64,000 bases of DNA. Origin: Gammaproteobacteria bacterium. Its GTDB lineage: Bacteria > Pseudomonadota > Gammaproteobacteria > Thiotrichales > Thiotrichaceae. The notes beneath the pieces are model-generated. The model ran no database searches. It saw only the letters and a list, made by a program, of their open reading frames with translations, and was not told the DNA's origin. Position 1 is the stretch's first letter, and every line of letters begins with the position of its first letter. A program made the position numbers and the translations under genes. The DNA is taken from assembly GCA_018822845.1 (NCBI GenBank), contig JAHJJD010000006.1:1-64000 (forward strand). The letters run 5' to 3'. Of the stretch, positions 18,024-26,671 are shown one piece after another.

Positions 18024-18835
18024 TCAGTATTATAACAGCCATTTACAATCAACGGGCCGTCAACGAACTCTATTGGGAAAGCCTTCAACGTTACACACAC
18101 TACCCGTTTGAGCTGATTATTATTGATAACGGCTCAACGGATGGCAGCGCTGATTTCTTTGAATCTGTCGGCGCAACCGTCATCCGCAATCATGCCAATT
18201 TCTCCTACCCATACAGTCAAAATCAAGGAATTGCTGTTGCCCGCTACCCATGGTTGGCATTTCTGAATAACGACATCATCGTTTCACCTGACTGGGACAA
18301 ACACATGCTAGCCAGCATGGAAAAAAATGGGTTGGATGTAGCCACAGTTTGTGGCATTGAACAAGTTGAAAACGCCACAGCAACCAAAGCACTTAAGCGC
18401 CGTTGGAAAAAAATCAAAAATCTGCTGGGTTTATTTGGCCACAGCAAAACCATATTACGCCTCATGCACAAATGGATGTATGGCGATTGGGAAACATTTT
18501 GCCAAACTCGGCAGCAAAAATTTGCCGGACAAATCAAAGAAGGCTTTGTCGGCAATAGCGTCGTCATGAACAGGCAAGCTATTGAAAAAATCGGTCTGTG
18601 GGATGAACGACTGCAAGCTGCCGACTTTGATCTGTACCTACGTAGTAAACAACGTGCGGAACAAATGGGTGACATGAAACCCATCCACCTGTTGCTGGAT
18701 GTTTACAATCACCATTACATTCGCCTGACAGCCAAAAGCAAATACCCACCATTTGCTGATCGTGCAAACCTTGTCAACCTGGATAATAAGTGGTCAGAAG
18801 CAGAACGCTCAGCACTGTTACAATTAAACCGTTAA
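18020..18835 (+). CDS. GT2 glycosyltransferase
   Basis: The 271-residue enzyme starts at GTG 18020 overlapping the ligase stop (GTGA). The start is supported because the GT-A fold opens immediately with ISIITAIYNQ. It has ELIIIDNGSTDGSADFF and LAFLNNDIIV (DxD variant NND), placing it in the rhamnosyltransferase-like GT2 group. The ORF is AT-rich like its neighbours. Confidence 0.83.
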   Translation: MISIITAIYNQRAVNELYWESLQRYTHYPFELIIIDNGSTDGSADFFESVGATVIRNHANFSYPYSQNQGIAVARYPWLAFLNNDIIVSPDWDKHMLASMEKNGLDVATVCGIEQVENATATKALKRRWKKIKNLLGLFGHSKTILRLMHKWMYGDWETFCQTRQQKFAGQIKEGFVGNSVVMNRQAIEKIGLWDERLQAADFDLYLRSKQRAEQMGDMKPIHLLLDVYNHHYIRLTAKSKYPPFADRANLVNLDNKWSEAERSALLQLNR

Positions 18836-18859
18836 TCAATAGACGTAATCCATTTATTC

Positions 18860-19666
18860 ATGATTTCCATCATCCTCACCACCTACAACCGACCTGATGC
18901 CCTGAATGCAGTACTCGCGGGTTTAGCCGCCCAACAGAATGATGATTTCGAAGTTGTCATTGCCGATGATGGCTCAACATCAAGCACCACCAACATCATT
19001 GCAAACTGGCAAGACAAGCTGAAATTACGGCATGTCTGGCATGAAGATAACGGTTTCCGTGCCGCTGCCATTCGCAACAAGGCTATTCTTCAAAGCCGGG
19101 GAAACTACATGATATTCATGGACGGTGATTGCATTCCCCGCCCCGATTTCGTGTCGCAACACAAGGCATTGGCCGAGCAGGGCTATTTCGTGGCAGGCAA
19201 CCGCGTCCTGATCAGTCAGTCAGCCACTACACGCTACCTTGAAACCGGGGAAGCACTTCATACCTGGCCATTTGCCCAATACCAGCAAGCCGCGCAGCAG
19301 AAAGACTTGCGCCGCTCATTTGCCCTGCGGCAGTTTCCGGGGCAATTCTGGCGTAAACACATTTCACAAAGCTGGAAAGGTGTACGCACCTGCAATCTGG
19401 GTGTATGGAAACAGGATTTGTTGACCATCAATGGCCTGGATGAAAGCTATACCGGATGGGGTCACGAAGACGCCGACTTGGCCGTGCGTCTTTTACGGGC
19501 TGGAATCCAACGTAAGGACGGGCGTTTTGCCACCACTGTTCTGCATCTATGGCATCCCGAAAACGATCGTAGCCAGCTAAAGGAAAACGAACAGCGGCTG
19601 ACCGCCATTCTGTCTGCAAACCATACTGAAGCAAAAACCGGTTTGCGCGAACATCAAGCAAACTAA
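18860..19666 (+). CDS. GT2 glycosyltransferase with GT7-like C-terminus
   Basis: The 268-residue protein begins MISIILTTYNRPDALNAVL, with VVIADDGSTSSTT and IFMDGDCIPRPDF (DxD) in the GT-A core. A C-terminal DESYTGWGHEDADLAVRLLR block (about residues 192-211) is of the galactosyltransferase/GT7C kind found in chondroitin-polymerase-like enzymes. It ends the plus-strand LPS run; its last four bases overlap the convergent aldo/keto reductase gene. Confidence 0.83.
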   Translation: MISIILTTYNRPDALNAVLAGLAAQQNDDFEVVIADDGSTSSTTNIIANWQDKLKLRHVWHEDNGFRAAAIRNKAILQSRGNYMIFMDGDCIPRPDFVSQHKALAEQGYFVAGNRVLISQSATTRYLETGEALHTWPFAQYQQAAQQKDLRRSFALRQFPGQFWRKHISQSWKGVRTCNLGVWKQDLLTINGLDESYTGWGHEDADLAVRLLRAGIQRKDGRFATTVLHLWHPENDRSQLKENEQRLTAILSANHTEAKTGLREHQAN

Positions 19667-20454
19667 GCCAGAATTCCGTTTGCCACTGCCACATTCTCCC
19701 GCAAATGCTGCGGATTAATCGTCCCCAGCACCACACTGGTCGCACCCGGCTGGGCAAAAATAAACTCCAGCGCATGTTCCACCGGATTACTTCCCCCCAG
19801 CTTATCCAGATGGCCGCTGGCAAACGCCTTCTTCACCAGTACGGCCTTGCCCTGTTCCGCAGCCGCTTCCAGCACTGCCAGCTCATCCACATACACCGGG
19901 TTGTAGGCGGCCATCACCACATCACAACCCAGCTCATACGCCAGCAAGCCACCTTCCACCGTTTTCGAGGAAATGCCTACTGCCCGCACCCAGCCTTCCT
20001 CACGCATTTGCAACAAGGTATCCAGCACGGCCTCCTCACGCAGAATCCGCACATCCTCGCCGTCGGAATGGATCAGCACCATATCGAGGTAATCGGTTTT
20101 CAGCAGGCGCAGGCTGTTTTCCACGCTGCTGCGCGTACCGGCAGCCGTAAAGTCGAAACTGGATTCGCCAGCGCGAAAACTTTCCCCCACCTTGGTTTCA
20201 ATCACCCAGTCGTGACGGGAATTCGGCAGCAACTTGCCAATCCGCTCCTCGGCAAGGCCATAGGCAGGTGCCGTATCCAGCAGATTGATACCGAGATCAG
20301 AAGCCAGCGCCAACAGATTGCGCACCTCCTTGTCGGAAGGCAACTCGAAACCTTGCGGGTATTTGACGCCCTGATTGCGCCCAAACTTGACCGTGCCCAA
20401 ACCCAGCGGGCTGATGTCGATGCCAGTCCGGGCAACAGGTCGGCGCTGCATCAC
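19663..20454 (-). CDS. Aldo/keto reductase
   Basis: The 263-residue NAD(P)H-dependent enzyme has the catalytic tetrad in place: Asp and Tyr in LLDTAPAYGLAEE (about 59-71), Lys in IETKVGE (about 85-91) and His in VLIHSDGE (about 127-134). The C-terminal cofactor-binding segment is ATSVVLGTINPQHLREN. It is slightly short for the family but complete. It overlaps the preceding membrane-protein gene by four bases, so the two are co-transcribed. Confidence 0.88.
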   Translation of the reverse strand: MMQRRPVARTGIDISPLGLGTVKFGRNQGVKYPQGFELPSDKEVRNLLALASDLGINLLDTAPAYGLAEERIGKLLPNSRHDWVIETKVGESFRAGESSFDFTAAGTRSSVENSLRLLKTDYLDMVLIHSDGEDVRILREEAVLDTLLQMREEGWVRAVGISSKTVEGGLLAYELGCDVVMAAYNPVYVDELAVLEAAAEQGKAVLVKKAFASGHLDKLGGSNPVEHALEFIFAQPGATSVVLGTINPQHLRENVAVANGILA

Positions 20455-21131
20455 GCAAAGAGTTCCTTATGGCTGACGTACACGGCAATGGCAGTAACCG
20501 GAATTACAACCAGCAAGCCCAATCCGAACGGGATGGAAGCAATCGCCGCAGCAACCGCATAAAGCAGGAAAAACACCAGTAATGGCGCGATCTGGGTGCT
20601 GGCCGTAGCAGCACAGGATTTCAGCGCATCAAACAACGGCATGTTGCGGAACAACATCAACGCAACCGTATAGTTGAACATCACAAACGAAGCAAACCCC
20701 ACGATCAGCATGAACAGCATTCCGCCAAAACCAAAGCCCATCAGGCCGGAACTGGCACCACGCAACAAACTGTCACCGACAAAAGCAGCGCTGATAATGG
20801 CAATAGTAACAGCAGCTGCGAACATGATGCCGCCCAAGGCCAGAAACTGGTTGCGCTGGCTGGAAGACTTCAACACGCTCCACAGATATTCCAGCTTGAC
20901 CGGACGACCTTCACTCGCCTCCTGGGCTGCAAACTGCAAACCGCCAATCAGCGACGGCATCAGCACCAGTAAAATGATCTGACCGATAATCGGCAACACA
21001 TTCAACACAATAGCGCCAACGCCCAGCAACAGCGCCATCAGCACCCAGTTGGTCATGTCTTTGGAAAAGATTGCCCAGCCCTGTTTATACCAATCTACAG
21101 CGCGGCTCATGGGAATATTATTGGTTTGCAT
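20451..21131 (-). CDS. BPSS1780-like multipass membrane protein
   Basis: The 226-residue protein opens MQTNNIPMSRAVDWYKQGW and has about six hydrophobic segments in paired arrangement, with a glycine-rich stretch GLMGFGFGGMLFMLIVGFA. This matches the BPSS1780 family of unknown function. The start at 21131 is preceded by GGAGC about nine bases upstream; an upstream in-frame ATG at 21233 lacks a site. Confidence 0.78.
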   Translation of the reverse strand: MQTNNIPMSRAVDWYKQGWAIFSKDMTNWVLMALLLGVGAIVLNVLPIIGQIILLVLMPSLIGGLQFAAQEASEGRPVKLEYLWSVLKSSSQRNQFLALGGIMFAAAVTIAIISAAFVGDSLLRGASSGLMGFGFGGMLFMLIVGFASFVMFNYTVALMLFRNMPLFDALKSCAATASTQIAPLLVFFLLYAVAAAIASIPFGLGLLVVIPVTAIAVYVSHKELFA

Positions 21132-21207
21132 ACAAGCTCCTTTATCAGTCCTTTTGAATATGAATTCCTGCGGTGCAATAGCCTTTGTGATTATGCTTAT
21201 AGGAATG

Positions 21208-22476
21208 TTACAGCCTGATAAAATCCACCTCATTCCAGATACTGTGCGCCACTGGCGGCGTAGGCAGAGATTCCACCGGCCATTTGCCGACTGATTTTGC
21301 CACGCTCAGGGCTGATTGCAAGCTGCTTGCCAACATTGGCGCGAATGCCAGCTTGGTTGGCCAGGCTAAGGTTACGTTTGCCATGTGGAAAAATGCTGGC
21401 TGGTCGGGGCGGCTGCCATCCGGCTGGCAACCCTCGGCACGATCCACGTTCCAGGTCGCCCATTCCATCCCATCGAAATCCACCCACGGCAATAGTTCGG
21501 CCAGTTCATGCCGGGTTGCCGCAATGACTTCCGCCGCCGGTTTGCCGACGCCCTGCTCAGCCGGTTGCCCGCCGATGTACCAGACTGTCTGGCCTTGCGC
21601 ATCCTTGTGGGAAGTGATGGTGGCGCGCGGCTTGTCGCTCATGCCGAGGGCGTGGGCGTAAATCATCGGCAGACCGCCGCGCAGCATGACCATTTGCAAG
21701 GGGCGGCGCTGCATGGTGGGTAGTTCCCTTCGACTCCCTTCGACTCCGCTCAGGGAACACCGCTCAAGGAGCGACTCCCCCCGTTGGCTGAGCACCCCTC
21801 CCCGTTGGCTGAGCGGAGTCGAAGCCAACGGAGCCATCAGCGCCTCATTGCCAGCACCCGCCGTCAGAACAATCTGGCTGGCATCAATTTCCAGTTCCGA
21901 CCCATCCGGCAATACTGCATGGTAACGGAACGTATTCCCCGCCTGCTGCAAGCCGGAACGCTGCACATCCACCTGCACCAGTGCATCCGCCAGTTGTTCC
22001 CGCAGACAAGCCAGCAGCGCAGGCACATCCAGCACCGGCTCATCCAGCCGATACAAACCGCCATGGAAAGCAGGATGCCGGAACAATTCCGGGTACTCCG
22101 CGTGCGGCACGGCATCCATGCGGCTTTTCATCGCCTTGCTGGCGAAAAAGCCGGTCATGCGTGAGCCAATCCCGCCCGAAGTCCACAACAGCTGCGATTC
22201 CGCCAGTATGTTTACCTTGCTTAAATCGACTGAACCTTCACCATTGAGCGCCGCACGCCAGATGCGCGGCATTTCGCCGATGGCCATCGCAGCACCGGTC
22301 AGCTTGCCAGTGAGGGCATATTTCGTACCGCCGTGGATAATCCCTTGGGAAGCAATGGTCTGCCCCTTGCCGAGCTCATCGGTTGCCAGTAGCGCATTGA
22401 TGCCTTGCGCGCGCAATTCCGCCAGCAGCCACAAACCGGCAATGCCGCCACCGACAATCAACACATCGACTTTCAT
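21208..22476 (-). CDS. FAD-dependent oxidoreductase (DAO family) with in-frame repeat insertion
   Basis: The 422-residue protein has the dinucleotide-binding motif VLIVGGGIAGLWLLAEL (about residues 5-21) and the GQTIASQGIIHGG block of glycerol-3-phosphate-dehydrogenase-like DAO enzymes. At about residues 217-254 a Ser/Arg/Leu-rich stretch (PLSQRGGVLSQRGESLLER and following) is encoded by a CTTCGACTCCGCTCAG-type repeat. It splits an otherwise continuous domain between GAGNEALMAPLA and MQRRPLQMVML. The frame is kept, so the protein may still fold with a surface loop. Its start overlaps the hldE stop by one base (TAATG). Confidence 0.82.
   Translation of the reverse strand: MKVDVLIVGGGIAGLWLLAELRAQGINALLATDELGKGQTIASQGIIHGGTKYALTGKLTGAAMAIGEMPRIWRAALNGEGSVDLSKVNILAESQLLWTSGGIGSRMTGFFASKAMKSRMDAVPHAEYPELFRHPAFHGGLYRLDEPVLDVPALLACLREQLADALVQVDVQRSGLQQAGNTFRYHAVLPDGSELEIDASQIVLTAGAGNEALMAPLASTPLSQRGGVLSQRGESLLERCSLSGVEGSRRELPTMQRRPLQMVMLRGGLPMIYAHALGMSDKPRATITSHKDAQGQTVWYIGGQPAEQGVGKPAAEVIAATRHELAELLPWVDFDGMEWATWNVDRAEGCQPDGSRPDQPAFFHMANVTLAWPTKLAFAPMLASSLQSALSVAKSVGKWPVESLPTPPVAHSIWNEVDFIRL
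21722..21833. repeat. CTTCGACTCCGCTCAG repeat translated inside an oxidoreductase
   Basis: The segment contains CCTTCGACTCCGCTCAGGG near its left end and its complement CTGAGCGGAGTCGAAG near its right end, with two GTTGGCTGAGC direct copies between. It belongs to the same family as the intergenic element at 3459-3552. It lies wholly within the FAD oxidoreductase coding sequence. Confidence 0.8.
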
Positions 22477-23912
22477 TATGATTCTTTTTCCATATTCTGA
22501 ATCCGCGCAATGGTATTGGTGGTCGAAATACCATCGACAAAACCCAGCACCACCACATCACCGCCGTTATCCCACACGCAACGGTTGCCGGGAATTTTCT
22601 GCGGATCATTATCGCCACCTTTCACCAGCAAATCAGGTTTGACCGCACAGATCAGGCGTTCCGGCGTATCTTCGCTGAAATCCACCACCCAGTCGACGCA
22701 AGACAGCGCCGCCAGCATTTTCATCCGGTTGATCATGCTATTGACCGGGCGGGTAGGCCCCTTGAGCGCACGCACGGATTCATCGGTATTCACCGCCACA
22801 ATCAGCCGGTCGCCGAGCTTGCGGGCTTCTTCCAGATAAGTCACATGGCCAATATGCAGGATGTCGAAACAGCCGTTGGTCATGACGATACGCTCACCAT
22901 GAATGCGCGCTTCCTGCACCGCAACCAGCAATTGTTCCTCGCTGACCACGCCCTTGAGCGGTGCATGGTGCGCCTGCAAGGCCTTGTGCAATTCGGCAAC
23001 GCTGACGGTGGCAGTACCCACTTTCCCGACCACGATTCCGGCAGCGAGGTTGGCCAGCGCCATTGCCTGTTCCACCGGCAAACCGGCAGCCATGCTGGCA
23101 GTAAGCACTGCGACCACGGTATCGCCCGCCCCGGTCACGTCGTAGACTTCGCGGGCACGGGTTGGCAGGTTGTAAGGTTCCTGCCCGCCACGCAGCAAGG
23201 TCATGCCGTGTTCACTGCGGGTAATCAACAGGTTGCCCAGTTCACAACGCACCAACAGCTCCTGCCCGCGCCGCACCAGATCGGCCTCACCCACCCAGTC
23301 ACCCGCCGCTTCACGGAATTCCGCCAGATTGGGGGTAATGACCGTCGCGCCCTGATAGGTGGAAAAATCTTTCGCCTTGGGGTCAACCACCACTGGCTTG
23401 CCAGCGGCACGTGCCAGCGTGATCAATTGCTGCGCCTGTTCCAGCGTGCCTTTGCGGTAATCAGATAGCACCACCGCATCCACGTCGGCCAGCAACTGGC
23501 GGAAATTTGCCAGCAAACCGGCATGATCCTGACCAGCGAAACCTTCCTCAAAATCCAGCCGGATCAGTTGCTGATGGCGGCTTAAAACCCGTAATTTGGT
23601 GATGGTCGGCACATTATCCAACCTGACAAAACGGGTTTGTACGCCACGCTGCTGCAATACGCTTTCCAGCGACCTGCCAGCTTCATCATTACCGACATAA
23701 CCCAGCAACACAGCTTCACCACCCAGGCTGGCGATATTCAACGCAACGTTGGCCGCACCGCCAGGGCGTTCCTCATTGCCATTCACATGCACTACCGGCA
23801 CCGGGGCTTCGGGTGAAATGCGCGAAGTCTGGCCTGACCAATAGCGGTCAAGCATGATGTCGCCAACCACCAGTACACGCGCCCGTTCAAAGGCTGGAAT
23901 TTGTAAACTCAT
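22476..23912 (-). CDS. hldE: Bifunctional heptose-7-P kinase / heptose-1-P adenylyltransferase
   Basis: The 478-residue enzyme makes ADP-heptose for the LPS core. The N-terminal ribokinase-like domain (about 1-315) carries [17 protein letters not shown] and the catalytic [13 protein letters not shown]. The C-terminal nucleotidyltransferase domain (about 345-478) has [19 protein letters not shown] with the HxGH motif. Length equals that of E. coli HldE. ATG 23912 was chosen over the GTG one codon upstream. It is divergent from lpxL, fitting shared LPS control. Confidence 0.95.
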   Translation of the reverse strand: MSLQIPAFERARVLVVGDIMLDRYWSGQTSRISPEAPVPVVHVNGNEERPGGAANVALNIASLGGEAVLLGYVGNDEAGRSLESVLQQRGVQTRFVRLDNVPTITKLRVLSRHQQLIRLDFEEGFAGQDHAGLLANFRQLLADVDAVVLSDYRKGTLEQAQQLITLARAAGKPVVVDPKAKDFSTYQGATVITPNLAEFREAAGDWVGEADLVRRGQELLVRCELGNLLITRSEHGMTLLRGGQEPYNLPTRAREVYDVTGAGDTVVAVLTASMAAGLPVEQAMALANLAAGIVVGKVGTATVSVAELHKALQAHHAPLKGVVSEEQLLVAVQEARIHGERIVMTNGCFDILHIGHVTYLEEARKLGDRLIVAVNTDESVRALKGPTRPVNSMINRMKMLAALSCVDWVVDFSEDTPERLICAVKPDLLVKGGDNDPQKIPGNRCVWDNGGDVVVLGFVDGISTTNTIARIQNMEKES

Positions 23913-23979
23913 CACTCATCTCTGCACAAAAACAGGAAAAAACAGGTTGGAAAGTTTACCATATGGCGCTTGTCCGGGT

Positions 23980-24921
23980 ATGAATCAACACGTGGAAAAA
24001 ACTTCAGGAAAACACTTTTTACACCCCCGTCACTGGCCTACCTGGCTGGGGCTGGGTTGTCTGTGGCTATTGGTAAAACTGCCGTGGCGTGCACAAATGT
24101 GGCTGGGCAAGTGGTTTGGCCTGTTGATGTATTATGCACTGCCGCGCCGCCGTTTCATTTGCTGCGTCAATCTGGAGCTGGCTTTCCCTGCGCTCACCCC
24201 GGCAGAACGGCAACAGCTTAACCGCGAACATTTCATTTCCCTCGGCAAGGGTCTGTTTGAACTCGGCCTGAGCTGGTGGGGCAAGCTCGACCAGCTTAAC
24301 CGCCAGACCCGCATCGAAGGCATGGAACATCTTCAATCTGCCCTGCACTACGGCGGCGTGCTGCTGCTCAGCGCCCATTTCACCAGCCTGGAACTCGGTG
24401 GGCGTTTGCTCGCACAGCATCAGCCCCTGCATGTCATTTACCGCCCCCACCAAAACCCGCTGATCGAATGGCGCACTACCCGCTTGCGGGCAAAACGCTA
24501 CGGCAAGGCCATCTCGCGTGACAACATCCGCGACATGATTCGCAGCCTGCAACAAGGTAATGCCGTCTGGTATGCGCAAGACCAGAATTTCAATCGCAAA
24601 AACGGCATTTTCGCCCCGTTTTTTGGCATACCCGCAGCCACCAACACCGCCACCAGCCGCCTGGCGAAGCTGGGCAAGGCGCGAGTCGTACCGTTTTTTA
24701 CCGTGCGCACACCGACCGGTTATCTGCTACGCTTTTTGCCAGCACTTGAAAACTTCCCCGGTGACGCCATACTGGACGACACAATTCGCATCAATCACAT
24801 CATTGAGCAACAGGTACGCGAGTTCCCCGCCCAATATTTGTGGACTCACCGCCGCTACAAGGATCTGCCCGAAGGCGGCAACCGTTACCAACTCCATCCC
24901 AAGGATTCATTATGCAAATAG
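23980..24921 (+). CDS. lpxL: Lipid A late acyltransferase (LpxL/HtrB type)
   Basis: The 313-residue inner-membrane enzyme has an N-terminal anchor (LGLGCLWLLVKLPWRAQMWL) and the acyltransferase motif HFTSLE (HX4E form, about residues 130-135), followed by VIYRPHQNPLIEW and WYAQDQNF. These are typical of lauroyl/myristoyl transferases. The start at 23980 gives the family's standard N-terminus MNQHVEKTSGKHFLHPRHWP. Its last ten bases overlap slyD. Confidence 0.9.
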   Translation: MNQHVEKTSGKHFLHPRHWPTWLGLGCLWLLVKLPWRAQMWLGKWFGLLMYYALPRRRFICCVNLELAFPALTPAERQQLNREHFISLGKGLFELGLSWWGKLDQLNRQTRIEGMEHLQSALHYGGVLLLSAHFTSLELGGRLLAQHQPLHVIYRPHQNPLIEWRTTRLRAKRYGKAISRDNIRDMIRSLQQGNAVWYAQDQNFNRKNGIFAPFFGIPAATNTATSRLAKLGKARVVPFFTVRTPTGYLLRFLPALENFPGDAILDDTIRINHIIEQQVREFPAQYLWTHRRYKDLPEGGNRYQLHPKDSLCK

Positions 24922-25406
24922 CAGAAAACTCGGTCGTTACCATGACCTACACCCTGACTGACGATCAGGGGCAAGTGCTTGATCAGGCCGATGCCAGCCA
25001 GCCCTTCGTATACCTGCACGGCTCGCAGAACATCATCAGCGGACTGGAAGATGCCCTCACCGGCAAACAGGCCAATGACAGCATGCAAGTCACCATCGCA
25101 CCGGAAGATGCTTACGGTGTACGTGACGAACGCATGACCCAGCAGATTCCACGCGACATGTTTGGCGACGTTCCGGCTGAAGTCCTGGTTCCCGGTGCAA
25201 AATTCCAGGCGCACACCAACGGCGGGATTGAGGTTATTACCATCGCAGCAGTCGATGGCGATATGATCACCATCGACGCAAACCACCCGCTGGCAGGCGT
25301 TACACTGACGTTTGACCTGACCATTCTGGATGTCCGCCTGGCAACGGCAGATGAACTTGCCCACGGCCATGTACATGCGCACGGCGGCTGTGGACACGAT
25401 CACTAA
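24912..25406 (+). CDS. slyD: FKBP-type peptidyl-prolyl isomerase SlyD
   Basis: The 164-residue protein begins [20 protein letters not shown] and has [31 protein letters not shown] and the inserted chaperone flap domain of SlyD. It ends in a short His-rich, metal-binding tail ([12 protein letters not shown]) for nickel or zinc. The start lies inside the end of lpxL, so the two are probably coupled. This tail is shorter than that of E. coli SlyD. Confidence 0.92.
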   Translation: MQIAENSVVTMTYTLTDDQGQVLDQADASQPFVYLHGSQNIISGLEDALTGKQANDSMQVTIAPEDAYGVRDERMTQQIPRDMFGDVPAEVLVPGAKFQAHTNGGIEVITIAAVDGDMITIDANHPLAGVTLTFDLTILDVRLATADELAHGHVHAHGGCGHDH

Positions 25407-25438
25407 ACCACCCAAAAACAAAGGAAAGGAACACACTC

Positions 25439-25933
25439 ATGGCTACGATTACCCTGCAAGGCAACCCGATTGAAACCATTGGCAGCCTGCCTGCCGTTGG
25501 CAGCGACGCCCCTGCTTTCTCGCTGGTCAAAACCGACCTGTCGGAAGTCGGCCTGGGCGATTTCGCTGGCAAAACCGTCGTCCTGAACATTTACCCCAGC
25601 GTGGACACTGGCATTTGTGCTGCTTCCACCCGTCGCTTCAACGAAGTCGCCAGTGGCAATGACAATGTAGCAGTGCTGTGCATTTCTGCCGACCTGCCAT
25701 TCGCCCACAGCCGTTTCTGCGGCGCTGAAGGTCTGGAAAACGTGGTTTCCCTCTCCACCTTCCGCGATACTGATTTTGGCAAGGATTACGGCGTCACCAT
25801 CACCACCGGCCCACTGGCTGGCCTGATGTCCCGCGCCGTTGTCGTCGTCAAGGATGGCAAGGTCACCTATACCGAACAGGTGCCTGAAATCGCCCAGGAA
25901 CCCAACTATGACGCAGCACTGGCCGCCCTCTAA
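25439..25933 (+). CDS. tpx: Thiol peroxidase, atypical 2-Cys peroxiredoxin
   Basis: The 164-residue enzyme has the peroxidatic Cys60 in [12 protein letters not shown] and the resolving Cys94 in [11 protein letters not shown], as in E. coli Tpx (Cys61/Cys95). It reduces lipid hydroperoxides with thioredoxin. AAAGGAAAGGAA lies upstream of ATG 25439. A rho-independent terminator follows 20 bases after the stop. Confidence 0.96.
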   Translation: MATITLQGNPIETIGSLPAVGSDAPAFSLVKTDLSEVGLGDFAGKTVVLNIYPSVDTGICAASTRRFNEVASGNDNVAVLCISADLPFAHSRFCGAEGLENVVSLSTFRDTDFGKDYGVTITTGPLAGLMSRAVVVVKDGKVTYTEQVPEIAQEPNYDAALAAL

Positions 25934-25953
25934 TCAGGTGCGCTGATGCTACC

Positions 25954-25979
25954 AAAGCCCGCTTCATGCGGGCTTTTTA
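25954..25979 (+). terminator. Rho-independent terminator after tpx
   Basis: The stem AAAGCCCGC / GCGGGCTTT with loop TTCAT is followed by TTTAT. It closes the lpxL-slyD-tpx run. Confidence 0.9.
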
Positions 25980-26110
25980 TTTCGTATTAAAAATCATCAG
26001 GATACCCTGATGCTGCCTGTTTAGTACTACACTCCAGTTAACGCCAACCCTGTGTAAACCATTACCCCACCTAGGCGTTACTGAATATTGAGTGTTTCAG
26101 GAATACGACA

Positions 26111-26662
26111 ATGCGAACTGTGAATTTGTCCCTTACCGCCCTGACCCTGATTGCGGGGATGACTACTGCCCCGACTACAGTGGCTGACGGCTGCATCAAC
26201 TCTTTCTACTGCTACGGCAATTCGGCGGAAGCAACAGTACGCACGGCTACCCGCCCACCACCGCTTCCACCACCCAACCCCAACTACGTGCGCCAGCGAA
26301 ACCGCGCCCAGCTTGCCGCCAGAGCTGTTACCCCCGTAGCGCCAAGCGCTGTGGAGCGGGCAGTTCCGGCCCGCCCCGTTACGGCAATTCCCGCTCCGCC
26401 CCAACCTGCAAGGGCAACGCCAGTACGGCCCGCACCAGCATTCCGCACCAACGCCCAGCCTGTTCCGCCAGCTACCAACCAGCCACCAGCCATTGACCGG
26501 ACAGGATGCAGTGAAGCAAAGGATGTATTGCTGAAACGGGCCGCCAGTATCGAAAGCCAGGCCGTCGTCGCATCAACGCGCGGACAAAGGCAGCGTTCCG
26601 TCAGCCTGTTCCGGGACGCAGGCAAAATGCGCGCCGACGCCCAGCGGATGCAGTGCCGCTAG
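26111..26662 (+). CDS. Secreted proline/alanine-rich protein of unknown function
   Basis: The 183-residue protein has a signal peptide (LSLTALTLIAGMTTAPTTVA, cleavage near residue 26). A Cys pair in DGCINSFYCYGNS follows, then a long low-complexity Pro/Ala/Arg region (about residues 45-140) and a C-terminal helical part starting CSEAKDVLLKRAAS with a last Cys before the end. An AGGAATACG site precedes the ATG. I recognise no family; an envelope or cell-wall role is a guess. Confidence 0.65.
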   Translation: MRTVNLSLTALTLIAGMTTAPTTVADGCINSFYCYGNSAEATVRTATRPPPLPPPNPNYVRQRNRAQLAARAVTPVAPSAVERAVPARPVTAIPAPPQPARATPVRPAPAFRTNAQPVPPATNQPPAIDRTGCSEAKDVLLKRAASIESQAVVASTRGQRQRSVSLFRDAGKMRADAQRMQCR

Positions 26663-26671
26663 CGGTGCCAC

